From Actinomadura rudentiformis (GTDB lineage: Bacteria > Actinomycetota > Actinomycetes > Streptosporangiales > Streptosporangiaceae), in the NCBI RefSeq assembly GCF_008923185.1, contig NZ_WBMT01000004.1, positions 1-64,000 on the forward strand: DNA of 64,000 nt, read 5' to 3'. The first letter of the stretch is position 1. The number at the start of each line of letters is the position of its first letter. The translations under genes and the position numbers were made by a program. The notes below the pieces were generated by a model. It searched no databases. It had not been told where the DNA came from and was given only the letters and a program-made list of their open reading frames with translations. Below, one piece after another: positions 1-8,706 of the stretch.

Positions 1-2
1 CG

Positions 3-2105
3 CACTACGGGCGGATGTGTCCGATCGAGACGCCTGAGGGGCCGAACATCGGCCTGATCGGGTCGTTGGCGGCGTTCGGGCGGGTCAACCCGTTCGGGTT
101 CGTCGAGACCCCGTACCGCAAGGTCGACAACGGTGTGGTCACCGACCAGATCGACTACCTCACCGCCGATGAAGAGGACCGTTTCGTCGTCGCCCAGGCC
201 AACTCCCTCATGAATGAGGAGGGAGCGTTCGTCGAGCAGAAGGTCCTGGTCCGCAAGAAGGGCGGCGAGGTCGACCTCGTTCCTCCAACGGAGGTCCACT
301 ACATGGACGTCTCCGCGCGGCAGATGACCTCGGTCGCGACGGCGATGATCCCGTTCCTGGAGCATGACGACGCCAACCGGGCGCTGATGGGTTCCAACAT
401 GCAGCGCCAGGCGGTGCCGTTGCTGCGCAGTGAGGCGCCGCTGGTGGGCACCGGCATGGAATACCGCGCCGCCGTCGACGCCGGTGACGTGATCACCACT
501 GAGAAAGCCGGCGTGGTGGAGGAGGTCTCCGCCGACTACATCTCGGTCATGAACGACGACGGCACGCGGATGACGTATCGCGTGACGAAGTTCAAGCGGT
601 CCAACCAGGGCACCTCGTACAACCAGAAGCCCATCGTCGCTGAAGGCGACCGAGTCGAGGCCAACCAGGTCATCGCCGACGGCCCGTGCACCGACCAGGG
701 CGAGATGGCGCTCGGCAAGAACCTGCTGGTGGCGTTCATGCCGTGGGAGGGCCACAACTACGAAGACGCGATCATCCTTAGCCAGCGGCTGGTGCAGGAC
801 GACGTGCTGTCCTCGATTCACATCGAGGAGCACGAGGTCGACGCCCGCGACACCAAGCTGGGGCCTGAGGAGATCACCCGGGACATCCCGAACGTCTCCG
901 AAGAGGTGCTGGCCGATCTCGACGAGCGCGGCATCATCCGCATCGGCGCCGACGTGGCGCCCGGTGACATCCTGGTCGGCAAGGTCACCCCCAAGGGGGA
1001 GACCGAGCTGACCCCGGAAGAGCGGCTGCTGCGCGCGATCTTCGGGGAGAAGGCGCGTGAGGTGCGTGACACCTCACTGAAGGTGCCGCACGGCCAGCAG
1101 GGCAAGATCATCGGCGTACGGGTGTTCTCCCGCGACGAAGGCGACGAACTCCCGCCCGGTGTCAACGAGCTGGTCCGGGTGTACGTGGCGCAGAAGCGCA
1201 AGATCACCGACGGGGACAAGCTCGCGGGCCGGCACGGCAACAAGGGCGTCATCTCCAAGGTGCTGCCGGTAGAGGACATGCCCTTCCTCGAAGACGGCAC
1301 CCCCGTCGACATCGTCCTCAACCCCCTCGGCGTGCCCGGCCGTATGAACGTCGGCCAGGTACTCGAAACCCACCTCGGCTGGATCGCCGCCCAAGGCTGG
1401 GACATCAGCGGGGTGGAGGAGGAGTGGGCCGAACAACTGCGCGCGAACGGCTTCGACCGCGTCGAGCCGCGCACCAACATGGCCACCCCGGTCTTCGACG
1501 GTGCCAGCGAAGAGGAGATCACCGGCCTGCTGGAGAGCACCCTCGTCAACCGCGAAGGCGACCGGATGGTGATGCCCAGCGGCAAGGCGCGGCTGTTCGA
1601 CGGCCGTACCGGCGAGCCCTTCCCCCACCCGATCTCGGTCGGCTACATCTACATCCTCAAACTCCACCACCTGGTCGACGACAAGATCCACGCTCGTTCG
1701 ACCGGCCCGTACTCCATGATCACCCAGCAGCCGCTCGGCGGTAAGGCCCAGTTCGGCGGCCAGCGCTTCGGTGAGATGGAAGTGTGGGCCCTGGAGGCCT
1801 ACGGCGCCGCCTACGCCCTCCAGGAGCTGCTGACGATCAAGTCCGACGACGTGCTCGGCCGCGTGAAGGTCTACGAGGCCATCGTCAAGGGCGAGAACAT
1901 CCCCGAGCCCGGCATTCCCGAGTCCTTCAAGGTCCTCATCAAGGAAATGCAGTCGCTCTGCCTCAACGTCGAGGTGCTCTCCAGCGACGGCATGTCCATC
2001 GAGATGCGAGACACCGACGAGGACGTCTTCCGCGCAGCGGAGGAGCTCGGCATCGACCTGTCCCGTCGTCCCAACGAAGGGGCAATGAACATCGACGACA
2101 TCTGA
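3..2105 (+). CDS. rpoB: RNA polymerase beta subunit, C-terminal two thirds (5' end outside window)
   Basis: The beta subunit of RNA polymerase; the frame is already open at the window edge ([17 protein letters not shown], the stretch just after Rif cluster I, at 3-53). The catalytic-region block [19 protein letters not shown] and the clamp-proximal C-terminus ([20 protein letters not shown]) are intact, and the protein ends normally. The Rif cluster I region lies outside the window, so resistance type cannot be read. Unusually, rpoC does not follow: a strong hairpin begins 15 bp after the stop and the next gene is an unrelated acetyltransferase on the other strand. In bacteria rpoB is almost always followed by rpoC, so this is probably an extra rpoB copy of the kind described in Nonomuraea and relatives (rpoB(S)/rpoB(R)). 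The gene identity is certain; the paralogue status is inference. Confidence 0.97.
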   Translation, partial: HYGRMCPIETPEGPNIGLIGSLAAFGRVNPFGFVETPYRKVDNGVVTDQIDYLTADEEDRFVVAQANSLMNEEGAFVEQKVLVRKKGGEVDLVPPTEVHYMDVSARQMTSVATAMIPFLEHDDANRALMGSNMQRQAVPLLRSEAPLVGTGMEYRAAVDAGDVITTEKAGVVEEVSADYISVMNDDGTRMTYRVTKFKRSNQGTSYNQKPIVAEGDRVEANQVIADGPCTDQGEMALGKNLLVAFMPWEGHNYEDAIILSQRLVQDDVLSSIHIEEHEVDARDTKLGPEEITRDIPNVSEEVLADLDERGIIRIGADVAPGDILVGKVTPKGETELTPEERLLRAIFGEKAREVRDTSLKVPHGQQGKIIGVRVFSRDEGDELPPGVNELVRVYVAQKRKITDGDKLAGRHGNKGVISKVLPVEDMPFLEDGTPVDIVLNPLGVPGRMNVGQVLETHLGWIAAQGWDISGVEEEWAEQLRANGFDRVEPRTNMATPVFDGASEEEITGLLESTLVNREGDRMVMPSGKARLFDGRTGEPFPHPISVGYIYILKLHHLVDDKIHARSTGPYSMITQQPLGGKAQFGGQRFGEMEVWALEAYGAAYALQELLTIKSDDVLGRVKVYEAIVKGENIPEPGIPESFKVLIKEMQSLCLNVEVLSSDGMSIEMRDTDEDVFRAAEELGIDLSRRPNEGAMNIDDI

Positions 2106-2120
2106 GGAACGAACTGACCC

Positions 2121-2164
2121 GGCCCGGGAGCCGTCCGCTGAGACAAGCGGCAGGCTCTCGGGCC
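2121..2164 (+). terminator. Strong hairpin directly after rpoB
   Basis: GGCCCGGGAGCC pairs with GGCTCTCGGGCC (one G-U pair), enclosing a second stem CCGCT/AGCGG. It starts 15 bp after the rpoB stop and has no clear T-tract, as is common in high-GC actinomycetes. It indicates that rpoB transcription ends here rather than running into rpoC. Confidence 0.8.
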
Positions 2165-2337
2165 GGCGTCATCCACAGCCTGACAGAAACCTGACCGGGA
2201 ACCTGCCGGGAGCCTGATAGGAAGCGATCAACTCCTGGCCGACGCGTCGCCTCGATCGCGGGTGAGCAGCGGAAGCGGTGCCAGTAGCACCGGGGAAGTC
2301 TCCAACCGACTGGGTTGACCTGCGGTCCGGGAGGTCG

Positions 2338-2880
2338 TCACCACCGGCGGTGCACGGTTGCCTTGCTGCCGGTCACCAGGCTTGCCGGCGGGACGTCCTC
2401 GGCCACGACCGCGCCGGCGGCGACCACGGCATCACGGCCAATGCTGACGCCGGGCAGGATCGTGGCACCGGCGCCGATCCACACGTTCTCCGCCACGTCG
2501 ATGGGCGCGCCGCTAAGCCACCTCCGTCGCTCCTCAGGATCGACCGGGTGACCGACGGTGATGAACGTGGCCTTTGGTCCGACCATCACGCCCTCGCCGA
2601 GCCGGATGCCGGCGTAGTCCAGGAACGTGCAGTTCTGGTTGATGAACACTCGCTCGGCGAGTTCCAGGTGAAAGCCGTGGTCGGTGTAGAAGGGCGGATA
2701 GATCGTGACTCTCGTCGGCAGCGGCCTGCCGAGGATCTGTTCGAACAGTTCCGTCTTGGCCGCTTCGTCCTCGAAGGGCAGGACGTTCAGGCGGGAGGTG
2801 AGCTCGGTGGCCCGCAGGACCCTCTCGGCCATGGCCTGGAATTCGGCGCTGTGGATGCGCATGAGACGGTCGCTGGACAT
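2338..2880 (-). CDS. Sugar O-acetyltransferase (maltose/galactoside acetyltransferase family)
   Basis: 180 residues, the normal size for the family that moves acetyl from acetyl-CoA to a sugar hydroxyl in the cytoplasm. The N-terminal helical Mac domain (residues 1-50) is followed by left-handed beta-helix hexapeptide repeats (about 75-170) and the catalytic His in TVGHPVDP (His111). I chose the ATG at 2880 because an AAAGGG ribosome site lies just upstream; the frame stays open further upstream without one. The gene is divergent from a LysR regulator, with 183 bp between them, the classical layout of a LysR-controlled target. The sugar is unknown. Confidence 0.88.
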   Translation of the reverse strand: MSSDRLMRIHSAEFQAMAERVLRATELTSRLNVLPFEDEAAKTELFEQILGRPLPTRVTIYPPFYTDHGFHLELAERVFINQNCTFLDYAGIRLGEGVMVGPKATFITVGHPVDPEERRRWLSGAPIDVAENVWIGAGATILPGVSIGRDAVVAAGAVVAEDVPPASLVTGSKATVHRRW

Positions 2881-3063
2881 GCAACGGCCCTTTCTGGCGT
2901 ACGGGTGACTGGGAAGACTTGCGCCCCAGCTGCACGCGCATGCGGCTCTCTCGCGACAACCGATGTGCGGGTCACTGAATCGCACCAGCCGCACCACCAC
3001 GGGATCAAACAACCGGTTCCTGGCCAGCCACAACGAACAGTTGGGCACGCATAAGCTGGATCA

Positions 3064-4032
3064 GTGGATACCGAGGCGGTGCGATCGTTCGTCCGTGCGG
3101 CCGAGCTCGGACAGCTGCAACACGCGGCCGACGAGCTCGGCGTGACGCAACAGGCCGTGTCGAAGCGGATCGCAACGCTCGAGCGCAAACTCGACGTCCG
3201 GTTGTTCACCCGCACCGCCCGAGGGGTCGAGCTGACCCTCGACGGCCAAGCCTTCCTCCCGCACGCCCGGAACATCATCACAGGTGTCGATCGCGCCATC
3301 ACCGCGATCAGACCGGGCTCGCGGGCCCTTCGGATCGACGTTCTCGGCCTACGATCCGCACAGGCCGTCGTCCTGCACGACTATTGGCGTTCGCATCCCG
3401 AAACCGACCTCGACGTGGTGACCCTCAGGGTCAACGACCCGCGCGAGGCGGTCGCCGCCGTCCAGGCAGGCGAGATCGACGCCTCGTTCCGCACCATCAC
3501 CGACCCGGCCGCGCTGCCGCGCGACGTGCAAATGATCCACGCGTTCGACTCACCGCTGGAGCTCCTCGTCGGCCCGAGGCATCCGCTCGCCTCCGCACGA
3601 ACACTGACACCATCCCGGCTGCGCAAGCACCGGATATGGGTGCCGGGTATCGCGCCCCGAAGCGAATGGGCAGAGTTCTACGATCAGCTCGTCACCGACT
3701 TCGACCTGCGCATCGACGCCGCGGGCCCGAACTTCGGCAACGAGGTTCTTCAAGACACCCTCGCGGACTCCGCAGACGTGGCCACCCTCGTAGGCGCGCG
3801 CGACCGGTACATCTGGCCGACGAATTACGACCTACGCCGCATCCCGATCGTGAATCCGACGCTCGCATATCCGCTCTCGCTCATCTTCCCCAGAACGAAT
3901 CCACATCCAGGACTCCGGGCGATCATCAACCACTTCGGAAGCCTTACACCGCTCCCCGAGCCAGCCTGGCTCCCTTCCTGGGCAACGAAACCGCGCCGCA
4001 GCGACGGAGACATCGAATCCGCCAGACGCTAA
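3064..4032 (+). CDS. LysR-family transcriptional regulator
   Basis: 322 residues from a GTG start. The N-terminal winged helix-turn-helix reads AELGQLQHAADELGVTQQAV (residues 13-32), the LysR signature, with the periplasmic-binding-like effector domain from about residue 90 to 295. It probably controls the divergent acetyltransferase and itself from the 183-bp gap at 2881-3063. The effector is unknown. Confidence 0.9.
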   Translation: MDTEAVRSFVRAAELGQLQHAADELGVTQQAVSKRIATLERKLDVRLFTRTARGVELTLDGQAFLPHARNIITGVDRAITAIRPGSRALRIDVLGLRSAQAVVLHDYWRSHPETDLDVVTLRVNDPREAVAAVQAGEIDASFRTITDPAALPRDVQMIHAFDSPLELLVGPRHPLASARTLTPSRLRKHRIWVPGIAPRSEWAEFYDQLVTDFDLRIDAAGPNFGNEVLQDTLADSADVATLVGARDRYIWPTNYDLRRIPIVNPTLAYPLSLIFPRTNPHPGLRAIINHFGSLTPLPEPAWLPSWATKPRRSDGDIESARR

Positions 4033-4162
4033 TGGTCCCTTCCCTACGAGCGCACCTCGCAGCGGATACCTGCAGATGCCTCACATCGCTTCTATATCCA
4101 GCGGGCCGACCGCAGCTCACCGCCTCCCGGACGGCGCGCAGCGCGACTGGCAGCGTGAGGCC

Positions 4163-5053
4163 TCAGTGCAGGTCCGGGACCTTCGCGAGCTTGTCCGGGT
4201 TGCGGACCACGTCGATTGCGGTGATCCGCCCGGCGTCCATCGTGAACGCGGCGACCGTCAAGACGCCGTCGTCGTCCCGGACCACCAGGCCTGGAGCGCC
4301 GTTGACATCGACGATGCGCGCGTTCATCGGGCCCTTGCCGTAGCTGAGCAGCGCGGCGGCCACTCGTGCGGCGCCCCGTACGAGGCGCGGCAGCGTGGCG
4401 ACCTTGCCGCCCCCGTCAGCGCGCAGCACGATGTCCGGGTCGAGCAGCGCGATGAGCCCCGGCAGATCGCCGTCCTCGCAGGCGGCCGTGAACGCGTTGA
4501 CCAGCTCCCGCTGTTCGGCTGCCGTGGCGGGCGTTCGCGGCCGTCCGCCCTCGACCTGCCGGCGCGCCCGCGAGGCCAGCTGGCGTACCGCCGCCGTTGA
4601 ACGGCCGACGGCCTCGGCGATCTCGGGAAAGGGGACGCCGAAGACGTCGTGCAGCACGAACGCGGTGCGTTCGGCGGGGGAGAGCTGCTCCAGGACGACG
4701 AGCAGCGCCATGCTCACCGACTCGTCCAGCGTCACCCGGTCGGCCGGGTCATGGGAACGGGCCTCGACCAGCGGCTCCGGCAGCCACGTTCCGACATAGC
4801 GCTCCCGGCGCGCACGCGCGCTGCCCAGGGCGTCGAGCGCCAGCCTGCTGACGGTGGTCGTCAGCCAGGCGGCGAGGTCACGGACCGCACCCGGATCGTC
4901 GAGGCCCCGGAGCCGCAGCCACGCCTCCTGTACGCAGTCCTCGGCCTCGACCAGCGAGCCCGTCGTCGTGTACGCCACTCGCAGCAGCCGCGACCGGTGG
5001 GCCTCGAAGGACCGCGCCAGCATCTCCTCGGCGTCTCGTTCTGATCTTCCCAT
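4163..5053 (-). CDS. ECF41-group RNA polymerase sigma factor with C-terminal SnoaL-like domain
   Basis: 296 residues. Sigma region 2 (about residues 15-80) and region 4 (about 115-170) are followed by a SnoaL_2-type domain. Three motifs reported as diagnostic for ECF41 are visible: WLPEP at residues 90-94, DGGGK at 213-217 and NPDKL at 285-289. In this group the C-terminal extension tunes activity in place of a separate anti-sigma factor. I chose the ATG at 5053: an ECF41 promoter has its -10 CGTC at 5062-5065, so the transcript would begin at or next to this ATG (leaderless), and the longer frame to 5089 would lie inside the promoter. The divergent MMPL exporter is the likely target. ECF41 genes more often sit beside carboxymuconolactone decarboxylases, oxidoreductases or epimerases. 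Confidence 0.93.
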   Translation of the reverse strand: MGRSERDAEEMLARSFEAHRSRLLRVAYTTTGSLVEAEDCVQEAWLRLRGLDDPGAVRDLAAWLTTTVSRLALDALGSARARRERYVGTWLPEPLVEARSHDPADRVTLDESVSMALLVVLEQLSPAERTAFVLHDVFGVPFPEIAEAVGRSTAAVRQLASRARRQVEGGRPRTPATAAEQRELVNAFTAACEDGDLPGLIALLDPDIVLRADGGGKVATLPRLVRGAARVAAALLSYGKGPMNARIVDVNGAPGLVVRDDDGVLTVAAFTMDAGRITAIDVVRNPDKLAKVPDLH

Positions 5054-5061
5054 GCCCTGTT

Positions 5062-5088
5062 GACGACACAGCCGGTCCAGGTGTGACA
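5062..5088 (-). promoter_or_regulatory. ECF41-type promoter for the sigma factor gene
   Basis: Read on the minus strand, TGTCACA (5088-5082), a 16-bp spacer and CGTC (5065-5062) match the published ECF41 autoregulated promoter (TGTCACA-N16-CGTC). The ATG begins 9 nt past the -10 element, so the mRNA should be leaderless or nearly so. Confidence 0.85.
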
Positions 5089-5112
5089 CGGCTCCCTGCC
5101 GGCGGATGTCCG

Positions 5113-5139
5113 TGTCACACCTCGGACGGCTACGTCGTC
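5113..5139 (+). promoter_or_regulatory. Mirror-image ECF41-type promoter for the MMPL exporter
   Basis: TGTCACA (5113-5119), a 16-bp spacer and CGTC (5136-5139). It forms the other arm of an inverted repeat with the sigma-gene promoter: TGTTGACGAC, AGCCG and AGGTGTGACAC occur in both arms in the same order. It would give the exporter a leader of about 200 nt. Confidence 0.85.
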
Positions 5140-5307
5140 AACAGGCTGCCGACACCCAGGCCGACCCGTCCTCGACAGGCGGCCGACGCCCAGGCCGACC
5201 CGTCGTCAACAGGCGGCCGACGCCTAGGCCGGCACGTTGCGCGACGCCTAGGCCGGCACGTTGCGCGACGCCTAGGCCGGCACGTTGCGCGACGCCTAGG
5301 CCGGCCT
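5136..5307 (+). repeat. Tandem repeats in the exporter leader
   Basis: Three exact 24-bp units (GACGCCTAGGCCGGCACGTTGCGC reading frame at 5219-5242, 5243-5266, 5267-5290) and a partial fourth to 5307. They are preceded by longer diverged units of about 35 bp that each restart with a CGTCGTCAACAGG-like segment, copies of the -10/start region of the ECF41 promoter. Each short unit contains the palindrome GCCTAGGC, so the leader RNA could form a run of hairpins. Confidence 0.85.
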
Positions 5308-5339
5308 GCGGACGCTTGACGAACCTCCGGAAAGAGATC

Positions 5340-7508
5340 ATGACGCTTACCGAGCTGAACCGAGAAGACAGCACCCGTCCACCCGTACAGAAAGGGGTGT
5401 TCGCCCGCATCGCGGGTTTCGCCCACCGCCGCAGATGGCTCGCCCTGATCCTCTGGGTGGCGGTCATGGGCGGCGCCTGGACCGTCGCGTCGGTCGCGGG
5501 TGACGACTACCGCAACAACTTCACGCTTCCCGGCACCGAGTCGCAACAGGCGGCCGACCTGCTGGCAAAGCATGGCGCTGCCCGCGCCGGGGACACGGTC
5601 GAGATCGTCCTGCGCGACGACGGCGGCCTGCGCAAGCCCGGCGTCCAGCAGCGTGTCAAGACCATGCTCGACGACGTCGCCCGACTGCCCAAGGTCGGTC
5701 AGGTCCACAGCCCGTACGACGGCGAGGGCGCCATCTCCAAGGACGGCACGATCGGCTACGCCACCGTGGTGCTCGACGTTCCATCGGACGATATGCCGAA
5801 AGCCGACACCCAGCGCATCTTCGACGCCGCCCAGCAGGCCGAGGGTGACGGGCTCCAGGCCGAGCTGGGTGGCGACGCGGCCCGGTTGCTCGGAGAGGGC
5901 GGGACCGGCGCCGCGGAGGGCGTGGGCCTGCTGGCCGCGCTGGTCATCCTGGTCCTGATGTTCGGGACGGTCATCGCCGCCGGACTGCCCATCATCATCG
6001 CCCTGTTCGCCGTCGGGTCGACCATCGGCATCATCGTCGTGGCGTCACACGTGTTCACGATCGCCGACTGGACCCCGCCGGTGATGACCCTCGTCGGCCT
6101 CGGCGTCGGGATCGACTACGCGCTGCTGATCTTCGCTCGCTACCGCGCCGAGCTCATGTGCGGCACGGAGCCGGAACAGGCCACCGTGAACGCGATGGAC
6201 GCCGCGGGCCGTTCGGTGTTCTTCGCAGGCTGCACCGTCATCCTGGCACTGCTCGGCCTCGTCGCCCTCGGCCTCGGTTCGCTGCAGGGCATGGCGCTGT
6301 CGGTCGCGCTGACGGTGCTGGTGACCATGCTCGCCGCCCTGACCCTGCTGCCCGCGTTGCTCGGCATCTTCGGCCGCCGCTTCGCCCGCCAGTTCACCCG
6401 GCGCGCCGAGCGGCGGCACGCCAAGGGCAAGGCCGCCGAGGGCACCGTCTGGCGCCGGCTCGCGGCCGTGGTGCAGCGGCGACCGCTGGCCGCCCTGCTG
6501 ACCGCTGCGGTGCTCCTCGGCGCCCTGGTCCTCCCGGCATTCGGAATGCGGCTCGGCTTCTCCGACGCGGGCAGCGACGCGCCCGACACCACCAGCCGGC
6601 AGGCCTACGACCTGCTCTCCGAAGGCTTCGGCCCCGGATTCAACGGCCCGCTGCTGGTGGTGACCGACGGAGCCCCGCAGGCCGCCGCCGCAGCGACCCG
6701 GGCGCTGAACGGAACCCCGGGCATCCGGGCAGCCGCAGACCCGATGCCCACGCCGGACGGCAAGGCCGCGACCGTCCTGGTCTTCCCGGCCTCCGCGCCG
6801 CAGGACAAGGAGACGTCCGACCTCGTCGGCACCCTGCGCGACGACGTCCTGCCGAAGCTGTCCGCGCAGAACGGCGCGCAGTATCTGGTCGGCGGGGCCA
6901 CGGCCGCCTCCGAGGACTACTCCGGCAAGGTCTCCGACCGGTTGCCGCTGTTCATGGCCATCGTCGTCGGCCTCTCCGTGCTCCTGCTGATGGCGGTCTT
7001 CCGCTCGGTGCTCATCCCGCTGAAGGCCGCGCTGCTGAACCTGCTCAGCATCGGCGCCGCGCTCGGCGCGATGAAGCTGGTGTTCCAGGACGGCTTGTTC
7101 GGAGTGGAACCCGGCCCGATCGAGGCGTATCTGCCGGTGATGGTCTTCGCCATCGTCTTCGGCCTTTCCATGGACTACGAGATCTTCCTGATCTCGCGGA
7201 TCCACGAGGAGTGGACGCGTTCCAAGGACGACCCCTCCCACGCCGTACGGGAGGGGCTGGCCCACACCGGCTCGGTGATCACGGCAGCGGGCGCGATCAT
7301 GATTGTGATCTTCGGCGCGTTCATGCTCAGCCCGCAACGCCTGCTCCAGCAGACCGGCTTCGGCATGGCGGTGGCGATTTTCGTGGACGCGGTCATCATC
7401 CGCTGCCTGATCGTTCCAGCGGCGATGGAGCTGATGGGCAGCCGTGCCTGGTGGCTACCGGCACCACTGGCCCGCCTGCTCCCCAAGGTGGAGCTGGAAC
7501 GGCACTGA
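5340..7508 (+). CDS. MMPL-family RND-type exporter
   Basis: 722 residues, inner-membrane proton-driven exporter of the MmpL/YdfJ type, usually moving lipids or hydrophobic drugs outward. Two repeats of a membrane helix, a large extracytoplasmic loop and five further helices are visible. The paired Asp-Tyr proton-relay residues sit in GIDYALLIFARYR (Asp259-Tyr260) and in SMDYEIFLISRIHEEW (Asp612-Tyr613). The ATG at 5340 is preceded by GGAAAGAG. It is driven by an ECF41-type promoter divergent from the sigma gene, so it is probably the main member of that regulon. The substrate is unknown. Confidence 0.92.
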   Translation: MTLTELNREDSTRPPVQKGVFARIAGFAHRRRWLALILWVAVMGGAWTVASVAGDDYRNNFTLPGTESQQAADLLAKHGAARAGDTVEIVLRDDGGLRKPGVQQRVKTMLDDVARLPKVGQVHSPYDGEGAISKDGTIGYATVVLDVPSDDMPKADTQRIFDAAQQAEGDGLQAELGGDAARLLGEGGTGAAEGVGLLAALVILVLMFGTVIAAGLPIIIALFAVGSTIGIIVVASHVFTIADWTPPVMTLVGLGVGIDYALLIFARYRAELMCGTEPEQATVNAMDAAGRSVFFAGCTVILALLGLVALGLGSLQGMALSVALTVLVTMLAALTLLPALLGIFGRRFARQFTRRAERRHAKGKAAEGTVWRRLAAVVQRRPLAALLTAAVLLGALVLPAFGMRLGFSDAGSDAPDTTSRQAYDLLSEGFGPGFNGPLLVVTDGAPQAAAAATRALNGTPGIRAAADPMPTPDGKAATVLVFPASAPQDKETSDLVGTLRDDVLPKLSAQNGAQYLVGGATAASEDYSGKVSDRLPLFMAIVVGLSVLLLMAVFRSVLIPLKAALLNLLSIGAALGAMKLVFQDGLFGVEPGPIEAYLPVMVFAIVFGLSMDYEIFLISRIHEEWTRSKDDPSHAVREGLAHTGSVITAAGAIMIVIFGAFMLSPQRLLQQTGFGMAVAIFVDAVIIRCLIVPAAMELMGSRAWWLPAPLARLLPKVELERH

Positions 7509-7575
7509 ACACGCCGCTCCGGACGGATCCGGCCGGTGTTCGCCGATCTCGTGGTGCTCGATGATGACGTATGAC

Positions 7576-7920
7576 CTACTGGGCGGGCGCCTCGGCGAGT
7601 GACAGGCTGTTGCCGTCCGGGTCCAGCACCTCGACGTGGCGTACGCCGTTGCTGTAGGTCTCCAGCGGTCCGTGCCCGATGCCGTGCGCGGCGAGGCGGG
7701 CCAGGATGTCGTCGAGGTCGGTCACCCCGAATGTGATCATGGCGCCGCCCACCCGCTCGCTGCGCACGTCCCGGTCGTCGACGACGATCCAGGCGTTCTC
7801 GCCGACCTGCCAGAGGTGCTCCTCGCCGATGACCTCGTCCGCCGGCCGCCCGAAGAACACCCCGTACCACTCCAGTGCCTTGGTCCGGTCACTCACCGAC
7901 ATGACGCTGTACAAGTCCAC
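7576..7920 (-). CDS. VOC-superfamily (glyoxalase-like) protein
   Basis: 114 residues from a GTG start with AGGAGAGG 6 nt upstream. One vicinal-oxygen-chelate fold: the beta-alpha-beta-beta-beta units are recognisable from EWYGVFFGRPADE and the closing HVEVLDPDGNSLSLAE. A single copy would act as a dimer. Metal ligands are not obvious, so it could be a binding or resistance protein rather than an enzyme. Neither neighbour suggests a role. Confidence 0.75.
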   Translation of the reverse strand: MDLYSVMSVSDRTKALEWYGVFFGRPADEVIGEEHLWQVGENAWIVVDDRDVRSERVGGAMITFGVTDLDDILARLAAHGIGHGPLETYSNGVRHVEVLDPDGNSLSLAEAPAQ

Positions 7921-8043
7921 TAGGACCTCTCCTCTCAGTCGTTTCGGAGGTTGGACCTTGACCGTGATCGAAACTCATCGGAGGCGGCCCAGCTCTCCGC
8001 AAGGTGAGGCCCGCCGACGTTCGTGGCCGGCTTCGAGACGGGT

Positions 8044-8706
8044 CTAGGGGAGCTGGTCGAGCAGACCTGCGTTGTGGGCGAGGAGGGCGGCTTGCACGCG
8101 GTTGCTGACACCGAGGCGGGTGAAGATGCGGTTGATGCGGCTCTTGACGGTCGGGGCGGACAGGCCGAGTTCCGCGCCGATCTCGGCGTTCGACATGCCC
8201 TGCGCGACCAGCAGCAACACGTCCGTCTCGCGCTGGGTGAGCACGTCCAAGGGGCTGTCGACGGTGGGCGGCGGGGCGGCGACGAACGTGCGGATGAGGC
8301 GCTGCGTCACGGAGGGGGCGAGCATGGCCTCACCTCGTACGACCGTGCGGATGGCGTCGGCGAGGTAGTCCGGGGAGGTGTTCTTGAGGAGGAATCCGCT
8401 CGCGCCCGCCCTGAGCGCCGAATGCACGTACTCGTCCAGGTCGAACGTGGTCAGCACGATCACGCGGGGCCGCGGCTCGGGGTGTGGCCAGTCCCGCAGG
8501 ATGCGTTCGGTGGCCTCCACCCCGGTCGCGCGCGGCATCCGCACGTCCATGACGATGACGTCCGGGCGGTGCGCGAACGCGGCGGCCACGGCCTGTTCGC
8601 CATCGGCGGCCAACGCCACGACGCGCAGATCGTCATGGCGGTCGACGACCATCCGCAGTCCGCTGCGGACCATCTCCTGGTCGTCGGCGATCAGCACCCC
8701 GATCAT
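8044..8706 (-). CDS. NarL/LuxR-type response regulator
   Basis: 220 residues. Receiver domain (1-120) with phospho-acceptor Asp54 in VIVMDVRMPR; C-terminal LuxR helix-turn-helix (about 150-212, LTQRETDVLLLVAQGMSNAE). Its start overlaps the stop of the kinase gene (ATGA at 8703-8706), so the two are translationally coupled and form one two-component system. The target may be the hydrolase operon starting at 9985. Confidence 0.93.
   Translation of the reverse strand: MIGVLIADDQEMVRSGLRMVVDRHDDLRVVALAADGEQAVAAAFAHRPDVIVMDVRMPRATGVEATERILRDWPHPEPRPRVIVLTTFDLDEYVHSALRAGASGFLLKNTSPDYLADAIRTVVRGEAMLAPSVTQRLIRTFVAAPPPTVDSPLDVLTQRETDVLLLVAQGMSNAEIGAELGLSAPTVKSRINRIFTRLGVSNRVQAALLAHNAGLLDQLP

Noticed and set aside
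1074..1691. Long antisense frames inside rpoB, tnpA, MMPL and other genes
   Set aside because: Typical shadow frames of high-GC coding sequence; no start signals or domains.
2881..3063. Specific LysR box (T-N11-A) in the divergent gap
   Set aside because: Many weak matches in such sequence; none stands out enough to report as a site.
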